A DNA stretch of 64,000 nucleotides from Planctomycetota bacterium. Its GTDB lineage: Bacteria > Planctomycetota > Planctomycetia > Gemmatales > Gemmataceae. A program made the translations under genes and the position numbers. The notes beneath the pieces are model-generated. The model was not told the origin of the DNA and ran no database searches. It saw only the letters and a program-made list of their open reading frames with translations. Below, one piece after another: positions 38,036 to 47,193 of this stretch. Each line of letters starts with the position of its first letter. Position 1 is the first letter of the stretch. Where the stretch lies: the NCBI GenBank assembly GCA_016873095.1, contig VGYC01000004.1:27067-91066 (forward strand), written 5' to 3'.

Positions 38036-38899
38036 TCAGTGCTTGATGCGGCAACGCGGCAGGGCCTTCTTCAGCCTTTGCAGCGCCTCCTTGCTGGCCG
38101 ATACGCGAATGTCGAGGTGTTCGAGCTGGGTCAATTCCGCGAGGTGCGTCAGGCTTTCCTCGTTGAGGCCGAAAAGCCCTCGCAGGGCGCGCAGCTGCTT
38201 CATGTCCTTGAGTTCGTGCAGGGCGGCGTTCAGATCGCGCATGGACGGCAGGTCCAGCGCCCGCAGCTTCTTCATCTCCTTGAGATCCTTGCAGCACGCG
38301 GCCGTCAGCTTGGGGTTGCCGTACAGGTTCAGCTCCGCCAGCTCGGGCAGTTCCTGGAAATGCTTGATGGTGGCGTTTTCAAGGCGAAAGCTCAGGTGTT
38401 CGATGGCAGGGAAGTCTTCCAGCACAGCAATTACGTCATCCTTCGCAAGCTCCATCTGCAGCATGGCCAGCGCCGGGAGGTTGGCCAGTTTCTTGAAGTC
38501 GGCAAGATCGAAACGTTAGCCGCGCAGCTCGAGGTAACGGAGATTCTTCAGGTCGGCCACCATGTTCGATCGAAATCGGTTGACCGTATCGAACGGCGGC
38601 AGCGACAGGATGAATCCGAACGGCACGCCCAGGTCCGGCGTCCCCGGCGGCGGAAAGCTGGCCGCGCCCTCGACCACTGGAATGAGTCCCTTGACGACCT
38701 TGGGTTCCTTGCCGGCATGCTCCAGGTCCCCCCACGGATCGGGGGCATACCAGGACAGCGTCTCGTTGCGCTGTTTCAGGCGTTTGAGGATCTCCTCGGA
38801 AAACTTCGGCAGCCTGTCCTGAGCCGGGACTTGCGCCGGAACCCGCCCCGCCCCCGCCAGGAGCAACAGCATCCCCGCCGCCATCAACAACGCACGCAT
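38036..38899 (-). pseudogene. secreted leucine-rich-repeat protein, one in-frame stop
   Basis: The gene starts at ATG 38899 after GGAGGAG with a signal peptide (MRALLMAAGMLLLLAGAG), runs to LRYLELRG and meets TAA at 38516-38518. The same frame continues without further interruption as RFDLADFKKLANLPALAML and then leucine-rich repeats (IEHLSFRL, LAELNLYGN, LRALDLPS, LRALRGL, LEHLDIRV) to a natural stop at 38036. A single CAA-to-TAA change would explain it. Leucine-rich repeats bind protein partners. Confidence 0.82.
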
Positions 38900-38944
38900 G
38901 TCTCCTCCCGTGTAACACTTCTGGTGCATTCTATGCGGAAAGGC

Positions 38945-39230
38945 GTGGATTCCCTGGCGATCTTCGCGTCTTCGCGGTGCCAGGCTAGGCGTCACCGACT
39001 AACAGCGTGGCCGAGCCGTACTCGAGCAACAAGAGTGCACCGCCAAGACGCAAAGATCGCAAGGAAAGAAATGCCGCGTGGATTGATTTGGAATTCTTTG
39101 CGCTCTTCGCGTCTTCGCGGTGCAAGGCAGGACGTCACCGAGTCACAGCGTGGCCGAGCCGCACTCGAGCAAGAAGAGTGCACCGAAAGACCCAGCGCGG
39201 TCAAGCCGCAACTACGATCAGGAAGATGCG
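38945..39230. repeat. two diverged copies of a ~143-base tandem unit ('CTTCGCGTCTTCGCGGTG')
   Basis: TCTTCGCGTCTTCGCGGTGC begins at 38961 and again at 39104, each followed by 'GTCACCGA', 'ACAGCGTGGCCGAGCCG', 'ACTCGAGCAA' and 'AGAGTGCACCG'. The units also contain GCCAAGACGCAAAG facing CTTTGCGCTCTTCGCG, so hairpins can form. Part of the unit reappears at 39415-39475. It belongs to the 737-base gap (38900-39636) that holds no gene. Confidence 0.7.
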
Positions 39231-39242
39231 CAAGACAAAGCG

Positions 39243-39372
39243 ACCACGGATGTCACGGATGTCACGGATGGCACGGATGGCACGGATGGCACGGATCAAG
39301 AAATCAAGAAGCCAGTCAATCGTCCGTCAACCCTGTCTTCTTTATCCGTGCCATCCGTGAAATCCGTGGTTA
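39243..39372. repeat. 'ACCACGGAT' element, copy 3, with 9-base tandem array
   Basis: Six tandem 9-base units CACGGATGT/G run from 39245 to 39298; the inverted end CCATCCGTGAAATCCGTGG is at 39350-39368. Elements at 1308-1400 and 4111-4248 share the ends but only the present copy has expanded tandem units. Confidence 0.75.
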
Positions 39373-39636
39373 GAATCGCCATGAAATCTCTGCACGCTGC
39401 AAAGAAATCACTCGAAGAGTACACTCGAGCAAGAAAAGTACACCGCCAAGACGCAAAGAGCGCCAGGAGAACATGACCGGGACTCTATCTCTGTGAACCA
39501 AACCTCTGGAATTGCTGAGCGGATCCAGGCAACGCTTGTTCCGCTCAAGCGCTCAAGTCATGGTACAATACCCCCTGACCTCCCAAAGAACTTGTCACGC
39601 TCCGATTTGCTGCCGACAGTCTATTCGAGAGGCTCC

Positions 39637-42600
39637 ATGAGACGACACAACTTGCCACGGCCCATCGCCATCGCTGCTGTGACGCTGGCTGCGGCGCTCG
39701 GCTGTGTTGCCGCGGCTGCGCTGCAAGGCGACACGCCGGCGCTCGATCTGGGCGCCGGCTATCTCAAGGAAATCCGGCCGCTCCTGGGCAAGTACTGCTT
39801 CGCGTGCCACTCGAAGAAAGTGCACAAGGGCGACCTCGATCTGGAGCGCTTCGACTCGCTGGCGGCGATCCGCAAGGACACGAAGCCGTGGCAGCACATG
39901 ATCGAGCAGCTGGAAACGGGCGAGATGCCGCCGCGCGGCAAGCCCCGGCCTAGCGATGCCGAGCGGGCCACCCTCCTGCGCTGGGTTCGCGCCATGCTCG
40001 ACGCGGAGGCGCGGGCGCGCACCGGCGATCCGGGGCGCGTGCCGCTGCGTCGGCTGAGCAACGCCGAGTATGATTGCACCATCCGCGACCTGACGGGCGT
40101 GGACATGCGGCCGACACGCGAGTTTCCCGCCGACGGCGCCGCCGGCGAGGGTTTCACCAATGCGGCCGAGGCGCTCGCCGATGTCACGCCGCCGCTGTTC
40201 ACGCGCTACCTGAATGCCGCCAAGGACATCGCCGGGCGGGCCGTCCTCCTGCCCGATGGTTTCCGCTTCAGCCCCAGCAAGACGCGTCGCGACTGGACCA
40301 ACGAGAGTCTTGAAAAGCTGCGGCAGTTCTATGCCGCACACTCCAGCGACGGCCGGCTGGCATTCGCGCCCTACATCTCCGCGACCGTCCGCCATCGCGC
40401 CGCCCTCGCCGACGGCAAGTTCGACGACGTGGCAACGCGCGAGAAGCTCAACGCGAAGTACTTGCGCTCGCTCTGGACGACGATGACAGGCGGCGAACCG
40501 TCGCAACCGCTGGATCGCGTCCGCGTGCGCTGGCGTCAGGGCGACATCGCCGCGGCAACCAGGGAGATCAGCGACTGGCAGGCGGCCCTGTGGAAGTTCG
40601 TACCCATCGGCAGCTATCGCTACGGCGCCACCACCCGGCAGGTTGCCAACGATCCGGTCGCCGGCGATGTGCAGCCGGTCCGGCTGGCCGTCAAGCCGGC
40701 GCCCGGCCAGGGCGAGGTCGTCGTCCGCCTGGTGTCGCATGACCTCACGCCGGCGGCCAGGGGGACGCGCATCGTCTGGCAACGGCCACGCTTCGAGGGC
40801 AAGGGTAAGGCGCCGCTCCTGCTCGCGGACTATCCGAAATATGGCAGTGCCTTCGAGGTGGATCATGCCGCCGTCTTCGCCGATGCCGCCAGGTATCTCG
40901 CCGCCGCTGCCGAGTTGGCCCACGATGCCAAGCCGCGCGTGCACGATGTTGCCCGGAAGCACAACCTCGACGCCGCGTTGCTGCAACGCTGGACGGCCCT
41001 GCTGGCCATCGACGCTCGCAGGGAAACGGCGGAGCCGGCGTTGACCGCTGCGGCAACACCACTCGACCTCCTGGACGAGAAGACGCCGGACAACCCGCAG
41101 CATCCGCCGATCCACGGCTGGCGGCGGCGGAACGCCGAGCTGCCGGTGCTCGTCAGCAACGCTTCCGATGCCGTACGGCAGATTCCAGGCACGATGGCGC
41201 CGCGCAAGGTGGCCGTCCATCCCACGCCCACCGAGTTCGTCGCCGTCGCCTGGAAGAGCCCGCACGCGGGCAAGATCAAGGTCGCGGCGCTGGTCAAGCA
41301 CGTGCATCCGGCGTGCGGCAACGGCGTCGCCTGGTGGCTCGAGCTGCGCCGTGGCGACCGGGCCGCCATCCTCGCGCAAGGCGCCATCGACCTCGGCGGC
41401 GCGGCCAAGGTTCCCGAAAAAACGTTGACCGTCGCCAAGGGCGATCAGCTCGTGCTGGTGGTGGATGCGCGCAACGCCGAGCACACCTGCGATCTCACCG
41501 AAGTCAACTTCACGATCACCGGCGCGAAGAAGGTCTGGGACCTCGCCGCCGACATCGCCAACACGGTGCAGGCCGGCAACCCGCACGCGGATACGCATGG
41601 CAACAAGGACACGTGGAGCTTCGTGCGCGGGCCGGCCAAACCGGGGAACACCATCGTCGCGGGCCGCTTCCCCGATGCATCGTTGCTGGGCCAGTGGCGC
41701 CTCGCGGCGGGCAAGGGGCAACGCCAGGAAAGCGCCGCCCTGGCCGAACGAGTGCAGAAGCTCCTCACCGGTCCCCGTCCGGTGCAGGAGAAGGATCCGG
41801 ACCGCGCTGTCTTCGACGCGCTGATCGCTCCTGACGGCGCTCTCCTGGCGGGACTCGACCTTGCGCGCTTCGCCAGGCCGCGACCCAGGGATGCTGCGTT
41901 CGGTCTACCCGGCGATCGCTTCACCGCCGAGGGCAATATCACCGCCTTGCCGAACTCGTCGATCGAAGTGCGCTTGCCGGCGCCGCTGTTTCGCGACCGC
42001 GACTTTGTCGTCGAAGGCCGGCTCGATCAGCCGGCCGGCGAACGCGTCGTCTTCTTTGACGCGACGGCCGGCACGGTGCCACGCGAGCCAGTCTGGGACG
42101 GCAAGAGCCCCATCGTCGCCTCGGCGAATTCGACGGCGTTCAAGACGCTGCTCAAGGGCTTCGCCGAGTTTCGTCAAATCTTCCCCTGGTACGTCTGCTT
42201 TCCGAATGTCGTTCCCACCGATGAAGTGGTGAGCCTCAAGATGTTCCATCGCGAGGATGAACCGCTGGAACGGCTGTTGCTCGACGCCGAACAGAAGCGG
42301 CGCCTGGACCACCTCTGGGAGGAACATCGCTTCATCAGCCGGCAGCCGGTGGTTGAGAATGATTACCTGCCGCAGTTCATCGGCTACGTGACGCAGGATC
42401 AGCCGAAGGAACTGCTGGCGTACTTCGAGAGTCAACGGCCGGTGTTCAAGAAGCGGGCCGATGAGTTCAACAAGGATGCACTGGCCGCCGAGCCGAAGCA
42501 CCTGGCCGAGCTGTCGCGGTTTGCTGCCCGTGCCTATCGCCGGCCGTTGCACAAGCAGGAGGAGGCCGAGCTGCGCGGCCTCTATGACAAGCTCCGCAAG

Positions 42601-43755
42601 AAGAAGGTCCCGCACGACGAGGCGTTCCGCGGCGTGCTGACTCGCGTGCTGCTGACACCGGCGTTTCTCTTTCGCATCGAGAAGGCGCCCGCCGGCGTCA
42701 AGCCGGGGCCCATCGACGACTGGGAACTGGCGTCGCGGCTCAGCTATTTCTTGTGGTCCTCCATGCCGGACGAGGAGCTGCGCCGGCTGGCCGCCGACGG
42801 CAAGCTCCGCGAGCCCGCCGTGCTGGCCGCGCAAGCGCAGCGCATGCTCAAGGACGATCGGCTGCGAGCGCTGGCCATCGAGTTCGGCACGCAGTGGATC
42901 CATGTCCGCAACTTCGACGAACTGAAGGAGAAGAACGAGAAGCTGTTTCCCACCTTCACGCCGGCACTGCGCAAGGTCATCTACGAGGAATCGATCCTTT
43001 TTTTCCAGGACCTCTTCCAGGCGGACCGGGCGGTGACGAACATCCTTGACAGCGACTATGCCTTTCTCAACGAAGCGCTGGCGAAACACTATGGCATTCC
43101 CGGCGTGACCGGGCCACAATGGAGGCGTGTCGAGGGAGTGCGCAAGTACGGTCGCGGCGGCGTTTTGGGCCTGGCCAGCGTGCAGGCCAAGCAGGCCGGC
43201 GCGTCGCGGACCAGCCCCGTGCTGCGCGGCAACTGGGTCGTGGAGACGTTGCTGGGCGAAAAGCTACCGCGACCGCCCGCCAATGTGCCGATCCTCCCCG
43301 ACGTGGAAGGCGGCGCCGACAAGCGGACCACGAGACAGCAGGTCGAACGCCACGTGTCCGATGCCTCCTGTGCGTCGTGCCACGTGCGCATCGATCCGTA
43401 CGGGTTCGCCTTCGAGAACTTCGACGCCATTGGTCGCTGGCGCACCAAGGAAATCAGCGGCCTGCCCGTCGATACCCGGGCCAAACTGAAGGACGGCACC
43501 GAGTTTGCGGGGATTGAGGGGCTAAGAAATCACCTGCTGGCGAAAAAGAAGGACGTCATCGTGCGCCTCTTCTGTAGACAACTGCTAGGCTACGCGCTGG
43601 GCCGCGCGACGACACTTTCGGATACGACGCTGATCGACGAGATGGTGTCGGAGCTGAACCGCAACGACGGCCGCATATCGGCCGCGGTGTTGACGATCGT
43701 CCGCAGCCCGCAGTTTCGCATGGTGCGCGGCCGGGATCATGACCGGGAAGAGTGA
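39637..43755 (+). CDS. Planctomycete cytochrome c / DUF1587-1592-1588-1585 secreted protein
   Basis: 1372 residues from ATG 39637 with a signal peptide (PRPIAIAAVTLAAALGCVAAAA). PSCyt1 domain with CFACH motif (about residue 52), DUF1587 (VPLRRLSNAEYDCTIRDLTGVD), a large insertion of beta-rich sequence (residues 250-880, including a DUF1595-like C-terminal part), DUF1592 (DDWELASRLSYFLWSSMPDEEL), DUF1588 (GGVLGLASVQAKQAGASRTSPVLRGNWV ... CASCHVRIDPYGFAFENFDAIGRWR), and DUF1585 (LFCRQLLGYALGRATTLSD) at the end. In this family the gene is normally followed directly by DUF1552; here a REP/RAYT element lies between them. Confidence 0.92.
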   Translation: MRRHNLPRPIAIAAVTLAAALGCVAAAALQGDTPALDLGAGYLKEIRPLLGKYCFACHSKKVHKGDLDLERFDSLAAIRKDTKPWQHMIEQLETGEMPPRGKPRPSDAERATLLRWVRAMLDAEARARTGDPGRVPLRRLSNAEYDCTIRDLTGVDMRPTREFPADGAAGEGFTNAAEALADVTPPLFTRYLNAAKDIAGRAVLLPDGFRFSPSKTRRDWTNESLEKLRQFYAAHSSDGRLAFAPYISATVRHRAALADGKFDDVATREKLNAKYLRSLWTTMTGGEPSQPLDRVRVRWRQGDIAAATREISDWQAALWKFVPIGSYRYGATTRQVANDPVAGDVQPVRLAVKPAPGQGEVVVRLVSHDLTPAARGTRIVWQRPRFEGKGKAPLLLADYPKYGSAFEVDHAAVFADAARYLAAAAELAHDAKPRVHDVARKHNLDAALLQRWTALLAIDARRETAEPALTAAATPLDLLDEKTPDNPQHPPIHGWRRRNAELPVLVSNASDAVRQIPGTMAPRKVAVHPTPTEFVAVAWKSPHAGKIKVAALVKHVHPACGNGVAWWLELRRGDRAAILAQGAIDLGGAAKVPEKTLTVAKGDQLVLVVDARNAEHTCDLTEVNFTITGAKKVWDLAADIANTVQAGNPHADTHGNKDTWSFVRGPAKPGNTIVAGRFPDASLLGQWRLAAGKGQRQESAALAERVQKLLTGPRPVQEKDPDRAVFDALIAPDGALLAGLDLARFARPRPRDAAFGLPGDRFTAEGNITALPNSSIEVRLPAPLFRDRDFVVEGRLDQPAGERVVFFDATAGTVPREPVWDGKSPIVASANSTAFKTLLKGFAEFRQIFPWYVCFPNVVPTDEVVSLKMFHREDEPLERLLLDAEQKRRLDHLWEEHRFISRQPVVENDYLPQFIGYVTQDQPKELLAYFESQRPVFKKRADEFNKDALAAEPKHLAELSRFAARAYRRPLHKQEEAELRGLYDKLRKKKVPHDEAFRGVLTRVLLTPAFLFRIEKAPAGVKPGPIDDWELASRLSYFLWSSMPDEELRRLAADGKLREPAVLAAQAQRMLKDDRLRALAIEFGTQWIHVRNFDELKEKNEKLFPTFTPALRKVIYEESILFFQDLFQADRAVTNILDSDYAFLNEALAKHYGIPGVTGPQWRRVEGVRKYGRGGVLGLASVQAKQAGASRTSPVLRGNWVVETLLGEKLPRPPANVPILPDVEGGADKRTTRQQVERHVSDASCASCHVRIDPYGFAFENFDAIGRWRTKEISGLPVDTRAKLKDGTEFAGIEGLRNHLLAKKKDVIVRLFCRQLLGYALGRATTLSDTTLIDEMVSELNRNDGRISAAVLTIVRSPQFRMVRGRDHDREE

Positions 43756-43778
43756 GGAACGCGAATCACGCGGCTTCC

Positions 43779-44000
43779 GGGAGGGCGAGGCTCCTGCCGA
43801 GCCGCGAACCAGCAACAGGCGAATGGATGCAGAAACCGGGAGGGCGAGGCTCCTGCCGAGCCACGAGCCAGCAACAGGCGAATGGGATGCAGAAACCGGG
43901 AGGGCGAGGCTCCTGCCGAGCCGCGAACCAGCAACAGGCAGAGAGAAGTTATCCAACAGACGGGAACCTGCTGACGGCTCGGCAGGAGCCTCGCCCTCCC
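43779..44000. repeat. REP-like family 1 array upstream of RAYT gene
   Basis: Direct 25-base units at 43779-43803, 43838-43862 and 43898-43922 (59-60 base spacing, with CCAGCAACAGGCGAATG spacers) and one inverted unit at 43976-44000. Each has the GGCTC-CTGCC-GAGCC hairpin; the second unit's spacer has one change (CCACGAGCC). The DUF1592 gene ends 24 bases before the first unit. Confidence 0.9.
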
Positions 44001-44030
44001 GTGATTTGGCCTTTCAAGGGCCCCTGAAGA

Positions 44031-44513
44031 ATGGACAATCTCACCAATACCGAAGAAAAACTGCCGGACCGGAAGCACCCCGCGCACGGCATACTCATCG
44101 TGGCGAGTCAGCCGACCATAATCTTCGACACGGTGTGCACCAAGAACCGCGGAACGTGGCTCGCGAATGACTCGGTTCATGATCTCCTTCGCCAAGTCTG
44201 GTTCGAAGCGTCGGCGTGGCTGATGGGTCGTTACATAATCATGCCGGACCATATCCATTTTTTCGCTGCTGCTACGCTGTCTGAGATCAGCTACGATAAC
44301 TGGGTGCGATACTGGAAATCCCAGTTCAGCAAGCGGCACAAGACGGCGGGACATGACTGGTTGGTGGACCACTGGGATTCACGTATACGGAGTGAATCCG
44401 CATATGCGGAGAAGTGGGACTATATGTTGCAGAATCCAGTTCGCGCGGGCCTCGTTGCAAGATCCGAGGATTGGCCATACCAGGGTGTGATCCACAACTT
44501 GCCGTGGAGATGA
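44031..44513 (+). CDS. REP-associated tyrosine transposase (RAYT, Y1/HUH)
   Basis: 160 residues. IS200/IS605-type Y1 transposase features: the HUH motif in GRYIIMPDHIHFFAAA (residues about 66-80) and the RAYT C-terminal signature KWDYMLQNPVRAGLV, with the catalytic Tyr in DYMLQNPVRAG. These enzymes cut and rejoin single-stranded DNA at REP hairpins. Codon composition is less GC-rich than its neighbours. REP units of one family lie on both sides, as in published RAYT/REP loci. Placed between the DUF1592 and DUF1552 genes. Confidence 0.9.
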   Translation: MDNLTNTEEKLPDRKHPAHGILIVASQPTIIFDTVCTKNRGTWLANDSVHDLLRQVWFEASAWLMGRYIIMPDHIHFFAAATLSEISYDNWVRYWKSQFSKRHKTAGHDWLVDHWDSRIRSESAYAEKWDYMLQNPVRAGLVARSEDWPYQGVIHNLPWR

Positions 44514-44538
44514 GGTGACCCGTGATCTGGCGGAATCC

Positions 44539-44697
44539 GGGAGGGCAAGGCTCCTGGCGAGCCGCGAACCAGCAACAGGCGGGTGGGTGCATACACAGAC
44601 GGGAGCCCGCTGGCGGCTCGGCAGGAGCCTCGCCCTCCCGAAACGTGCTCGCCCTCCCGAAACGTATTCGCCCTACCGAAATGCGCTCGCCGTCCCG
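44539..44697. repeat. REP-like family 1 units downstream of RAYT, plus 19-base tandem repeat
   Basis: One direct unit at 44539-44563 (two changes, GGCAAGG and GGCGAGCC), one inverted unit at 44615-44639. Then three 19-base units of the type AAACGTGCTCGCCCTCCCG run back to back at 44641-44697; each contains the distal part of the REP unit (CGCCCTCCCG), so they look like partial duplications. Confidence 0.85.
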
Positions 44698-44724
44698 AAC
44701 CGTGGTGGCACTGGAGACCGAATC

Positions 44725-46053
44725 ATGACGACGAACAATCTACACGTTTCGCGCCGCACCTTCCTTCGCGGCGTCGGCGTCAGCATGGCGTTGCCGTGGC
44801 TGGAGTCGTTGCCGGTCTGGAGCGCGGATGGTACGCCGCGGCGTGAGACGGAGCCCCCGGTGCGGTTTGCCTGCCTGTTCGCGGGCAATGGCTTCCATAG
44901 CGGCGAGTGGTGGGCGCGCGGCCAGGGCGAGCAGATGCAGCTGGGTCGCGTGCTCGAATCGCTGCGGCCCTATCGCGAGAAGATGCTCTTCATCCGCGGG
45001 CTGTACAACGCGGAAGCCCTCATAGGCGGCATCCATAGCTGCCAGACCGGCAACCTGCTCACCGGGGCCCACCTCGCGCCAGGCGGTGAAATCCGCTCCG
45101 GCGTCAGTTGCGACCAGGTGATTGCCCAGCGCATGCGCGAGCACACCAAGGTACCGAGCCTGGTGCTCGGCTGCGAGCCGTCGATCGCGGCCATCCACAA
45201 GAACTACTCGATGATCTACAGCTCGCACATTTCGTGGAGCTCGGCGACCACGCCCACGCCGCTGGAAGTCTACCCGGCGCTGGCGTTCGACCGGCTGTTC
45301 CGCAACGATGTCGGCCGGGCCGATCAGAGCGTGCTCGACGCCGTCCTGGCCGATGCCCGCGGGCTGCGCAACCAGGTGAGCCGGTCGGATCAGCGCCGGC
45401 TCGACGAGTACCTGTCGTCCGTCCGCGAGGTGGAGCAGCAGATCAACCGGGCGGGGCAGGCCGGCCGGCTGCAAGGCTGGCGGCCCACGCTTGAGCGCCC
45501 CAACATGCCGCGCCCGGCCGACGGCATGCCGCAGGACATCGACCAGCACATGCGGCTCATGTGCGACATCCTGGTGCTCGCCTTCCAGACCGACACCACG
45601 CGCGTATGCACGCTCAAGCTGAACAACGACCATTCCAGCCTGCGCTTCCCGAACCTGCCGTCGTCGCAGCCGAATCAGCGCATCGACTACATGATCCATC
45701 ACCTGCTGTCGCACACCAACAATGCCGACTGGCTCAAGGTCAACCAGTTCTTCACGGAGCAACTCGCTTACATCGCCGGCCGGATGAGCCGGGTGCAGGA
45801 AGGCGGCCGCACGCTGCTGGACAACTCGATGATTCTCTATTGCTCGAGCATGATGACGGGCGGGCATGACAACAACCAGTTGCCGGTCGTGTTGCTGGGA
45901 AGCGGCGGCGGCCGGATCCGCACCGGCCGCGTCCTCGATTACCTCAATCGGCCCAACCGCAAGATGTGCAGCCTGTATCTGTCGCTCATGGACAAGGCCG
46001 GCGTCCGCCTCGACCGCTTCGGCGACTCCGACCGGAGGCTCGAGGAGATCTAG
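44725..46053 (+). CDS. DUF1552 protein (secreted, Tat-type)
   Basis: 442 residues from ATG 44725 (MTTNNLHVSRRTFLRGVGVSMALPWLESL), a Tat-like signal. The DUF1552 blocks FACLFAGNGFHSGEWWARG, SCDQVIAQRMREHTKVPSLVLGCEPS, ISWSSATTPTPLEVYPALAFDRLF and MILYCSSMMTGGHDNNQLPVVLLG are present. Planctomycete proteins of this family are partners of DUF1592-type cytochromes. DUF1572 follows 9 bases later. Confidence 0.92.
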   Translation: MTTNNLHVSRRTFLRGVGVSMALPWLESLPVWSADGTPRRETEPPVRFACLFAGNGFHSGEWWARGQGEQMQLGRVLESLRPYREKMLFIRGLYNAEALIGGIHSCQTGNLLTGAHLAPGGEIRSGVSCDQVIAQRMREHTKVPSLVLGCEPSIAAIHKNYSMIYSSHISWSSATTPTPLEVYPALAFDRLFRNDVGRADQSVLDAVLADARGLRNQVSRSDQRRLDEYLSSVREVEQQINRAGQAGRLQGWRPTLERPNMPRPADGMPQDIDQHMRLMCDILVLAFQTDTTRVCTLKLNNDHSSLRFPNLPSSQPNQRIDYMIHHLLSHTNNADWLKVNQFFTEQLAYIAGRMSRVQEGGRTLLDNSMILYCSSMMTGGHDNNQLPVVLLGSGGGRIRTGRVLDYLNRPNRKMCSLYLSLMDKAGVRLDRFGDSDRRLEEI

Positions 46054-46062
46054 GGGCCGCCC

Positions 46063-46608
46063 ATGGACATCGCCGCCGACTTCCTCTCCGCGGTCATCAA
46101 CGCCTTCGAGGGCAACAAGCGGCTGGCCGATCGAGCCGTCGAGCAGGTGCCGGATGACAGGCTCCACGTTGCTCTCGATGCGAACACGAACTCCATCGCC
46201 GTCATCATGCAGCACGTCGCCGGCAACCTGCTGTCGCGCTGGACCGATTTTCTGACGACGGACGGCGAGAAGCCATGGCGGAATCGCGACAGCGAGTTTG
46301 TGGAGGCATGCGCCGGCCGGGACAAGATTCTGGAGTTGTGGGCGCGCGGCTGGACGTGCCTCCTGACGGCGCTGCACAACCTGCGGCCAGACGACCTCGC
46401 AAAGATCGTGACCATCCGCGGCGAGCCGCACTCCGTGCCGCTGGCCCTGACGCGATCCCTGGGCCACACCTGTTATCACATCGGCCAGATCGTGCAAGTC
46501 GCCAGGATTCATACCGGCGAGCAATGGCAGACGCTGACCATTCCCAGGGGCGGTTCCGAGCAATTCAACAAGGCGAACTGGGGACAAGCGGGCAAATCGC
46601 ATTCGTAG
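46063..46608 (+). CDS. DinB-like DUF1572 protein
   Basis: 181 residues: FLSAVINAFEGNKRLADRAVEQVPDDRLH, HVAGNLLSRWTDFLTTDGEKPWRNRDSEF and SLGHTCYHIGQIVQVARIHTGEQWQTLTIPRG are the blocks of the four-helix DinB superfamily, with His at the three expected metal positions (QHVAGN, GHTCYHIGQ). It may act as a thiol-dependent transferase; the substrate is unknown. Nine bases after DUF1552. Confidence 0.85.
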   Translation: MDIAADFLSAVINAFEGNKRLADRAVEQVPDDRLHVALDANTNSIAVIMQHVAGNLLSRWTDFLTTDGEKPWRNRDSEFVEACAGRDKILELWARGWTCLLTALHNLRPDDLAKIVTIRGEPHSVPLALTRSLGHTCYHIGQIVQVARIHTGEQWQTLTIPRGGSEQFNKANWGQAGKSHS

Positions 46609-46614
46609 CCACGC

Positions 46615-47091
46615 TCACGCATCCGGCCGGCCGTCCGCCCCCAGACACGCGTTGAGCAGCGCCCCCAGCGGTTCGGGGTCGGCCAGACGATGGTCGTCGC
46701 CGACTTCGATGAGCGCCGTGGCCGGCAGCCCACTGTTCCGGACCAGCTCCTCACTGTGAGCGAAGGGCACGACATCGTCGGCCCGGCTGTGCAGGATGAC
46801 CGTATCGGGCTTGACTGTCCTGGCCGTGCCCCATTTCTTCCAGGCGGGACAGAGAAGCACGAGCCTGGCCCGGCCGCTCTGGATGTTCATGGCCACGGCG
46901 CCGCCCCTGGACGAACCGACGACGGCGCCCGGTTGGTGCCGCTCACATTCCAGCTGCGCGATTCGGACGGCTTCCGCGAAATCCTCGTCGGGCAGATGCG
47001 GATTGATCACTTCGTGGCCGTGCCGGGCCAGAAACGTCGGCTTGACGCCGCCCGGGACCGACTGCCAGCCGTGCAGAAAAAGGATTTTCAT
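46615..47091 (-). CDS. small alpha/beta hydrolase
   Basis: 158 residues from ATG 47091 (MKILFLHGWQSVPGGVKPTFLARHGHEVINP). The nucleophile elbow GSSRGG, Asp in HSRADDVVPF and His in GDDHRLADP form the catalytic triad of RBBP9/YdeN-like or dienelactone-type hydrolases. An open frame of 60 more residues upstream is not protein-like. Convergent with the DUF1572 gene. Confidence 0.85.
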   Translation of the reverse strand: MKILFLHGWQSVPGGVKPTFLARHGHEVINPHLPDEDFAEAVRIAQLECERHQPGAVVGSSRGGAVAMNIQSGRARLVLLCPAWKKWGTARTVKPDTVILHSRADDVVPFAHSEELVRNSGLPATALIEVGDDHRLADPEPLGALLNACLGADGRPDA

Positions 47092-47193
47092 GATGGTATT
47101 GTAAGCCGTCTGAAAGACGCGATCATTCTCGGTAAAATAGAGGTAAAGACCGTGTATGGCGGCGATCGTGCACCTTGTAATATGAGGTTTGCC

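Noticed and set aside
39245..39298. 9-base CACGGATGx array as a coding repeat (peptide HGWHGWHG or MARMAR)
   Set aside because: All frames through it lack a start with ribosome site; the repeat belongs to an intergenic palindromic element.
39595..41721. 708-codon antisense frame over the DUF1592 gene
   Set aside because: Shadow of codon bias; the plus strand carries CFACH and the DUF1587-1585 domains without break.
43752..44170. Small open frames through the REP units
   Set aside because: They encode only repeat-derived peptides such as GRARLLPSREPAT and are not proteins.
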